Shown piece after piece: positions 16,472 through 20,926 of a stretch of 20,926 nt of DNA. The DNA is from Bryobacterales bacterium (GTDB lineage: Bacteria > Acidobacteriota > Terriglobia > Bryobacterales > Bryobacteraceae): NCBI GenBank assembly GCA_003132865.1, contig PKYZ01000857.1, forward strand, positions 1-20,926, read 5' to 3'. The notes under the pieces were generated by a model, which did no database searches, was not told the DNA's origin, and was given only the letters and a program-made list of their open reading frames with translations. The translations under genes and the position numbers were made by a program. The first letter of the stretch is position 1, and each line of letters opens with the position of its first letter.

Positions 16472-16487
16472 GCAGGCTTACGCCTGC
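16472..16487. repeat. REP-like hairpin holding the stop codon of the ferritin-like gene
   Basis: GCAGGC (16472-16477) and GCCTGC (16482-16487) form a perfect stem with a 4-nt loop. On the minus-strand transcript the loop is GUAA, a GNRA-type tetraloop, and the UAA in it is the stop codon of the gene ending at 16478. It belongs to the same GCAGGC/GCCTGC family as the other gene-end hairpins. Confidence 0.65.
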
Positions 16488-17566
16488 CGCTGAGCTGCAT
16501 CGGCTGCGTGCGCCAGGTTGAGCAGCACTTCCATGAATTGCGGCGGTTGGCCAATGAACAGACCTTCGCCCATGAGGAAGTTGGCGGCCGCGACGGCATT
16601 GATCTGGTTCTGCCCGGTCGGCCTGATCACCGCGCAGCGAGGCAGATTCGGGCTGATGAACTCGCACGGAACCGGGAAGATCAGGTTTGTCTGCAGCAGA
16701 GGATTGGGAGTTGCATCGAAATTCGGGAAGGTCAACCCATTAGTCGGATCCGTCAAGGGAGCGATGGGCGGCTGCACCCCGTTGCCCGCAAAATCCACCC
16801 ATTCCAAGAAATGCGCTACCTCGTCGCCACCGATGCTGATTACGATTTTCAAGACCTCGACGCTGGATACCTTCTGGGCGAGCGTAGAGTACAGGCTGGA
16901 ACCGCCTTGCTCAATCGACGCAAAGTGAAACGCCGCCGTATTCGCGATCGCCTGGATGTGCGCGGCGGGGCCGAAGTCGTCATTGGTTCTGGGAATACCC
17001 GTAAATTGTCCACCCGCCAACTGCGGGAGGGCTTGCTCGAACGTGGCGCCGAAATCGGGATTGGTCGTGCTGCGATAACGCACGTACCAACTGGTGTCCA
17101 CGCTGAGCTGCATAAGATTGGTCAGCCGTCCGATTTGCTGGGCGCCGGTGGCCTGGCTGCTGGGAAGCGTGCGGAACACATCCAGGTCAACCGGCTCCTG
17201 GCCCTTGGCAATCAGGTAGGCGTTCAGGAAGGACGCATGGCTCTCCTCGTCGAGGGTATTGCTGGAGATGTATTGGGAGCCATCGGAGTCGAGTCTCTGC
17301 AACGCAAGCTGATAGGAATTCTGATGTCCCGTTGTAACTCCACCGAGCTCGGCATACTGCTGCCATAGATCGGCTTCGATCAACTCCGCCGCGGCCAGGA
17401 ATTTGAGAATCGCGGCGTCGCCGCTCGAAAGCGGTGCTCCAACCAGAGTGGGCACGCTGCCGGCCAATAGCCGCGAGCCCATGGCTGCGCCGCCGGCCGC
17501 CAGTCCCATCTTCATGAATGAGCGCCGGTTCGCCGGCGGTTTCGCGTTAGTTAATAAATCTTTCAC
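16478..17566 (-). CDS. Tat-exported ferritin-like domain protein (desiccation-related / Ferritin_2 type)
   Basis: 362 aa. A twin-arginine signal (NRRSFMKMGLAAGG, Arg 14-15) predicts export in folded form. A long four-helix ferritin-like domain follows, with Glu61/Glu64 in AAAELIEADLWQQY, Glu107-Glu108/His110 in DEESH and Glu249/His252 in GGDEVAHF as likely metal ligands. The C-terminal part is Pro-rich, then a final helix. Relatives are linked to stress or metal handling, but their reaction is poorly defined. The start is GTG 17566, fixed by GAGGAG six bases upstream. No catalase or manganese transporter is adjacent. The stop lies inside a REP-like hairpin. Confidence 0.85.
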   Translation of the reverse strand: MKDLLTNAKPPANRRSFMKMGLAAGGAAMGSRLLAGSVPTLVGAPLSSGDAAILKFLAAAELIEADLWQQYAELGGVTTGHQNSYQLALQRLDSDGSQYISSNTLDEESHASFLNAYLIAKGQEPVDLDVFRTLPSSQATGAQQIGRLTNLMQLSVDTSWYVRYRSTTNPDFGATFEQALPQLAGGQFTGIPRTNDDFGPAAHIQAIANTAAFHFASIEQGGSSLYSTLAQKVSSVEVLKIVISIGGDEVAHFLEWVDFAGNGVQPPIAPLTDPTNGLTFPNFDATPNPLLQTNLIFPVPCEFISPNLPRCAVIRPTGQNQINAVAAANFLMGEGLFIGQPPQFMEVLLNLAHAADAAQRQA

Positions 17567-17572
17567 GAGTGT

Positions 17573-17578
17573 CTCCTC
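17573..17578 (-). promoter_or_regulatory. Strong Shine-Dalgarno selecting the GTG start
   Basis: GAGGAG on the minus strand (17578-17573), six bases before GTG 17566. It is the best ribosome-binding site in the window and confirms a non-ATG start for the ferritin-like gene. Confidence 0.7.
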
Positions 17579-17751
17579 AAGTAGTTAGTTTGTAACATGA
17601 AACGTGTTTTAGCGACCACCAACTTATCACGGACTTGCGCCGCGGTTCGCATCCGCAGAAAACATTTAACACATCGGACCGCCTTAATTTACAGACACTA
17701 CGAGCTGACTTAGGTGTTAACGCCGGAATGCAGAAGACGGGCGGCTCGCGA

Positions 17752-17757
17752 TACAAT
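17752..17757 (+). promoter_or_regulatory. Candidate -10 box for queC; possible leaderless transcript
   Basis: TACAAT ends seven bases before TTG 17765, so a transcript starting at the usual distance would begin at or next to the start codon. No clear -35 lies 16-18 bp upstream. I looked for a preQ1 riboswitch here and saw none. Confidence 0.3.
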
Positions 17758-17764
17758 AAGCACA

Positions 17765-18445
17765 TTGGATACCATCGGCAAAGCGGTATGCCTGCTGAGC
17801 GGCGGGCTGGACTCCTCCACCTGCCTGGCGCTGGCGCGCCGCGAAGGGTACGAGTGCTACGCGCTCTCGTTCGATTATGGGCAGCGGCACCGCGTGGAGC
17901 TGGAGGCGGCCGCGCGCGTGGCGCAGGCATTGGGCGCGGCGCGGCATGTGGTGGCGCGCATCGACCTGCGGCAGATCGGGCACTCCGCGCTGACCGGCGA
18001 CCTGGCGGTGCCCAAGGGGCGATCGGCGCAGGATATGTCGCACGGAATTCCGGTGACTTACGTGCCGGCGCGGAATACCATCTTCCTGTCGTTTGCGCTG
18101 GCATGGTCGGAGGTGCTGGAGGCGCCGGACATCTTCATCGGCGTGAATGCGCTGGATTATTCGGGCTATCCGGATTGCCGTCCGGAGTACATCGAAGCCT
18201 TCGAGCGCATGGCCAATCTGGCGACCAAGGCGGGCGTCGAGGGCGGCTTGCGGGTGCGGATTCACACGCCGCTGATCCGGCTATCGAAGGCGGAGATCGT
18301 GAAGCTGGGACGCGATCTCGGCTTGGATTTCGGCCTGACCCATAGTTGCTACGATCCGGACGCCGAGGGCCGGCCATGCAGGCAGTGCGATTCCTGCCTG
18401 CTGCGCCGCAAGGGATTCGAAGAGGCCGGCATTGCGGATCGCTGA
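17765..18445 (+). CDS. queC: 7-cyano-7-deazaguanine synthase QueC
   Basis: 226 aa from TTG 17765. QueC makes preQ0 from 7-carboxy-7-deazaguanine, ammonia and ATP in the cytoplasm, en route to queuosine. The PP-loop SGGLDSS (residues 12-18), the FDYGQRH motif, the [10 protein letters not shown] segment and the C-terminal zinc site (Cys of THSC plus three Cys in PCRQCDSC) are all present, and the length matches the family. The frame is open to GTG 17714, but the extra residues are Arg-rich and QueC normally begins a few residues before the LLSGGLDSS strand, so the later start is preferred. It overlaps queE by 14 bases. Confidence 0.93.
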   Translation: MDTIGKAVCLLSGGLDSSTCLALARREGYECYALSFDYGQRHRVELEAAARVAQALGAARHVVARIDLRQIGHSALTGDLAVPKGRSAQDMSHGIPVTYVPARNTIFLSFALAWSEVLEAPDIFIGVNALDYSGYPDCRPEYIEAFERMANLATKAGVEGGLRVRIHTPLIRLSKAEIVKLGRDLGLDFGLTHSCYDPDAEGRPCRQCDSCLLRRKGFEEAGIADR

Positions 18446-19103
18446 GATCTTCCATTCCATCCAGGGCGAAGGCTCGCTGGTGGGCGTGCGTTCGGTGTTC
18501 GTGCGGACCAGCGGCTGCAACTTGCGTTGCGTGTGGTGCGACACGCCGTACACGTCATGGCATCCGGAAGGCGACGACTGGACGCTGGAGCGCATCCTGG
18601 CTGCGGTGGACGTTTACCCGGCGCGCCACGTGGTGGTGACCGGCGGCGAGCCGATGATCGCGCGCGAAATCGTGGAACTGACGCGCGGTTTGCGCGCGCG
18701 CGGGCGACACATCACCATCGAGACGGCTGGCACGGTGTTTGCGGCTGTGGAGTGCGACTTGATGAGCATCAGCCCGAAGCTGGCCAATTCGACGCCCGCG
18801 GGTGAGTGGGAGCAGCGGCACGAGCGCCTGCGCATTCAGCCGGAAGTGGTGGGGCGGCTGATGGCGGATTACGATTACCAGCTCAAGTTTGTCATCGCGC
18901 GGCCGGACGATTTGGCCGAGGTGCGGGAACTGGTGCGCGCGTTCGATGCCGATACGGCCAAGGTGATTCTGATGCCGGAAGGCATCGACGCGGGTGTGTT
19001 GCGCGAGCGGGGCGTGTGGCTGGCGGAGATCTGCAAGCGGGAGGGATTCCGGTTCAGCCCGCGGCTGCATGTGGAGTTGTGGGGGAATCGGCGAGGGACG
19101 TAG
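18432..19103 (+). CDS. queE: 7-carboxy-7-deazaguanine synthase QueE (radical SAM)
   Basis: 223 aa from TTG 18432, which gives the expected N-terminus [17 protein letters not shown]. QueE converts 6-carboxytetrahydropterin to 7-carboxy-7-deazaguanine, the substrate of QueC. Evidence: Cys29/33/36 in the CNLRCVWC cluster motif of radical SAM enzymes, GGEP (71-74) for SAM binding, and the conserved [11 protein letters not shown] and QLKFVI segments. The 14-base overlap with queC implies co-translation. The other pathway genes (GTP cyclohydrolase, queD, queF) are not in the window. Confidence 0.93.
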   Translation: MRIAEIFHSIQGEGSLVGVRSVFVRTSGCNLRCVWCDTPYTSWHPEGDDWTLERILAAVDVYPARHVVVTGGEPMIAREIVELTRGLRARGRHITIETAGTVFAAVECDLMSISPKLANSTPAGEWEQRHERLRIQPEVVGRLMADYDYQLKFVIARPDDLAEVRELVRAFDADTAKVILMPEGIDAGVLRERGVWLAEICKREGFRFSPRLHVELWGNRRGT

Positions 19104-19105
19104 TG

Positions 19106-19121
19106 GGGTCCTCCAGGACCC
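19106..19121. terminator. Hairpin between convergent queE and DUF6544-like genes
   Basis: GGGTCCT (19106-19112) and AGGACCC (19115-19121) are a perfect inverted repeat in the 25-bp gap between the two stop codons, two bases beyond the queE stop. A bidirectional 3'-end structure is likely. No T-run follows on either strand. Confidence 0.5.
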
Positions 19122-19128
19122 GCCGAAG

Positions 19129-19787
19129 TCAGGGCTTGTATTCCACTTCCGTCAGCCGGAAGCGTGCGTAGCTGAACTGCCCCTCGTTGAGATCCAGGAG
19201 ACTTCGACCTGCGATGGCACTTGCAGGCCGCTGAAATCGCGGTAGTCCGTGCAGCTTCCGGACCACGGACTCAGCACGGCTTGGCCGCCTTCCACGGCGC
19301 GGTAGCGTTCGCCGCGCACACGCGCCGCCCGGCGATCTTCGTCGAATTCCACCACAAGGCTAACCGGCAACCCTTCGCCCAGAAGCGTGGCGCGGGCGGA
19401 GCTACTACTGTCGATGGAATCCCATCGGATGCGATCGCTCGCAAAAGCCAACGGGAACCAAACCGCTTCCGCCAGCCAGCGTGCCTGCGATCCCTGGTCG
19501 ATCCCCGCGCCGTGCGCATCGGCCAATGTGAAGATCGAATTGAACTTCACGAGCATGTTGCCGTGGCCGGATATCAGGCAGTCGCGAGCCTCGATCCAGA
19601 GCAGCGGCAACATCCGGATGCGGGCGTACCAGACGAACCCGGGTGGGTCGATGGTGAAGTATTGCTCGCCCTGGATCGGAAACCAGCGCGGGCCGGGATT
19701 CGGACAAAAGAAGCCGTCGTGCCGCAGACGAACGGTTCTGATCGCGGCGGCATTCTGGGGAATGGCGAAGCGCAGGTGCCGGCGCAC
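19129..19787 (-). CDS. DUF6544-like protein with a frameshifted C-terminus and unclear start
   Basis: The central part (PGPRWFPIQGEQYFTIDPPG, the FVWYARIRM strand, GHGNMLVKF, and WFPLAFASD) matches the DUF6544 family as I recall it; its function is not known. The GTG at 19787 is the only standard start, but it falls inside a conserved-looking run (LPDPVRRHLRF), and the same frame stays open upstream with plausible residues (RAIGPDQITAHWDT) up to the tandem hairpins at 19854-19889. The true N-terminus may therefore be lost. At the other end, the frame ends at 19152, whereas restoring one base near 19194 gives NEGQFSYARFRLTEVEYKP and a stop at 19129-19131, the expected family ending. I give the repaired extent. 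Confidence 0.65.
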
Positions 19788-19853
19788 GGGGTCGGGCAGG
19801 GTATCCCAATGGGCGGTTATTTGATCGGGACCGATTGCCCGGGGCGCCGGCCA

Positions 19854-19889
19854 GGCGGCCTGAGAGGCCGCCGCAGGCCGGGGGCCTGC
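19854..19889. repeat. Tandem REP-like hairpins after the fabF-type gene
   Basis: GGCGGCCT (19854-19861) pairs with AGGCCGCC (19865-19872), loop GAG. Immediately after, GCAGGCC (19873-19879) pairs with GGCCTGC (19883-19889), loop GGG. Both stems are perfect. They begin eight bases beyond the minus-strand stop at 19897 and probably mark that transcript's 3' end. Confidence 0.7.
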
Positions 19890-19896
19890 CCCACGG

Positions 19897-20926
19897 CTAC
19901 GCTTTCTTAAAGGCCAGGACTGCGTTCAACCCGCCGAACGCGAACGAATTCGACAGCGCGTACTCCACTTGCGCCGCCCGCGCGCGATTGGGAATGACAT
20001 CCAGATCGCACTCCGCATCCAGCATGCGGTAATTGGCGGTGGGCGGCAACATGCCATCGCGCAGGGCCAGGATAGCGGCTACCGCTTCCAGCGCCGCCGC
20101 CGCGCCTAGCGCGTGCCCGTGCATGGACTTAGTCGAACTGATGGCCAGTTTGTTGGCGTGCGCGCCGAAAACGCTGCGAATAGCCGCCGTCTCAGTGGGA
20201 TCGTTGGCCGCCGTGGCAGTGCCGTGCGCGTTGATGTAGCCGATCTGCTCCGGCTGGATGGTGGCGTCGCGCAAGGCCCCGCGCATGGCCCGGGCGGCGC
20301 CTTCCGCGGACGGCTGCGTGATATGGCAGGCATCCGCGGACATGCCGAAGCCCACCAGTTCGGCGTGAATTCGCGCGCCGCGCGCCTGCGCCGCTTCCCA
20401 AGGCTCCAGCACCAGCATGCCCGCGCCTTCCCCCAGGATCATGCCGTGACGGTCGCGGGAGAACGGCCGGCAAGTGTCCGGCGAAACCACCCGCATGGCT
20501 TCCCAGGCCTTCAGGATGCCGAAGCTGAAGGGCGCTTCGCTGCCGCCGGTCAACGCCAGATCCACCATGCCGGAGCGTATCATCCAGGCCGCCTGGCCGA
20601 TAGCGTGCGCCGACGAAGAGCAAGCCGTCGAGATGGTGAAACTGGGGCCCGTAATGCCGAACTCCATCGAGATGTGGCTGGCCCCGGCGTTCGCCATGGT
20701 CTTGGGGATCGTCAGCGGATGAACGCGGTTGCGGGCCAGCTTGTAGACTTCCACGAATCCGAGGTCTTCGGTGGACTGGCCTCCCACGCAGGAGCCGGTA
20801 ATGATGGCGGTTCTCTCGCGCAGTTCGGGGGTCCACTCGATCGCGGCTTCCGCGACGGCTTCGCGCGCCGCGATCACCGCGAACTGCGCGAAACGGTCCA
20901 TGAAATCCGCACGCCGGTCGTCAAAG
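19897..20926 (-). CDS. fabF: Beta-ketoacyl-ACP synthase, FabF/KAS II type (5' end outside window)
   Basis: The visible C-terminal ~343 codons contain the whole catalytic core of a condensing enzyme. Numbering from Met 20901: the nucleophile Cys94 in TISTACSSS, His226 in NAHGTATAANDPTE, Lys258 in SSTKS and His263 in HGHALGAA. The ending NSFAFGGLNAVLAFKK is also typical. The frame continues through 20926 (FDDRRADF before MDRF), matching the family, so the first ~70 residues lie beyond the edge and Met 20901 is not the start. It elongates acyl-ACP with malonyl-ACP in the cytoplasm. Without neighbours it cannot be told whether it serves primary fatty-acid synthesis or a secondary pathway. Tandem hairpins follow the stop. 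Confidence 0.9.
   Translation of the reverse strand, partial: FDDRRADFMDRFAQFAVIAAREAVAEAAIEWTPELRERTAIITGSCVGGQSTEDLGFVEVYKLARNRVHPLTIPKTMANAGASHISMEFGITGPSFTISTACSSSAHAIGQAAWMIRSGMVDLALTGGSEAPFSFGILKAWEAMRVVSPDTCRPFSRDRHGMILGEGAGMLVLEPWEAAQARGARIHAELVGFGMSADACHITQPSAEGAARAMRGALRDATIQPEQIGYINAHGTATAANDPTETAAIRSVFGAHANKLAISSTKSMHGHALGAAAALEAVAAILALRDGMLPPTANYRMLDAECDLDVIPNRARAAQVEYALSNSFAFGGLNAVLAFKKA

Noticed and set aside
17588..17764. preQ1 riboswitch upstream of queC
   Set aside because: No GGTTC-type stem or A-rich tail in the expected arrangement, and the likely promoter leaves almost no leader.

Overview
The window looks like an acidobacterial chromosome segment, most like Bryobacterales / Candidatus Solibacter. 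This rests on gene content recalled from those genomes, not on a search. The markers are a duplicated-domain orphan MacB/FtsX permease, an ECF sigma factor next to a Ser/Thr kinase with TPR repeats, a multiheme cytochrome-TPR gene coupled to a CRTAC1 (FG-GAP plus ASPIC/UnbV) gene, a Tat-exported ferritin-like protein, and small palindromes just downstream of genes. GC content and third-position GC are high. Non-ATG starts are common.

Layout. 22-2415: orphan ABC-type permease, converging on a small secreted protein (2427-2900, minus). 2901-3634: no convincing gene, but several strong hairpins. 3635-4447 (minus): secreted IPT/TIG plus collagen-like protein, divergent from an ECF sigma factor (4654-5181). 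The sigma gene is followed by a Ser/Thr kinase-TPR gene (5205-7999) with a one-base frameshift between its HRD and DFG motifs. 8135-8599: monoheme cytochrome c behind a good sigma70-like promoter. 8642-8767: a possible 41-codon gene. 8820-9269: small secreted protein, overlapping tail-to-tail with an alginate-export-type outer-membrane barrel (9257-10702, minus). The barrel is divergent from a pentaheme membrane cytochrome-TPR gene (10896-13688), whose stop overlaps the start of a CRTAC1-type gene (13685-15385). 15452-16344: decayed genes, namely a HicB-like antitoxin, a broken HicA-like toxin and a methyltransferase with two frameshifts. 16478-17566 (minus): ferritin-like Tat substrate. 17765-19103: queC-queE (7-deazaguanine pathway). 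19129-19787 (minus): DUF6544-like protein with a damaged C-terminus. 19897 to the right edge (minus): C-terminal part of a FabF-type ketoacyl-ACP synthase.

How the genes may work together. Two modules stand out. The first is sigma-kinase: the sigma carries a Thr-Thr pair where most ECF sigmas have acidic residues in region 2.2, which suggests a sigma switched by phosphorylation, with the collagen-like surface protein as a possible neighbouring target. The second is outer-membrane barrel, inner-membrane pentaheme cytochrome and exported beta-propeller: these could form an envelope redox or export module.

Caution. I see five single-base indels that break conserved reading frames, four of them in runs of identical bases (CCC, GGGG, CCC, CC). 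They may be real decay or errors in the assembly. Several start codons are uncertain (TTG, GTG or none).
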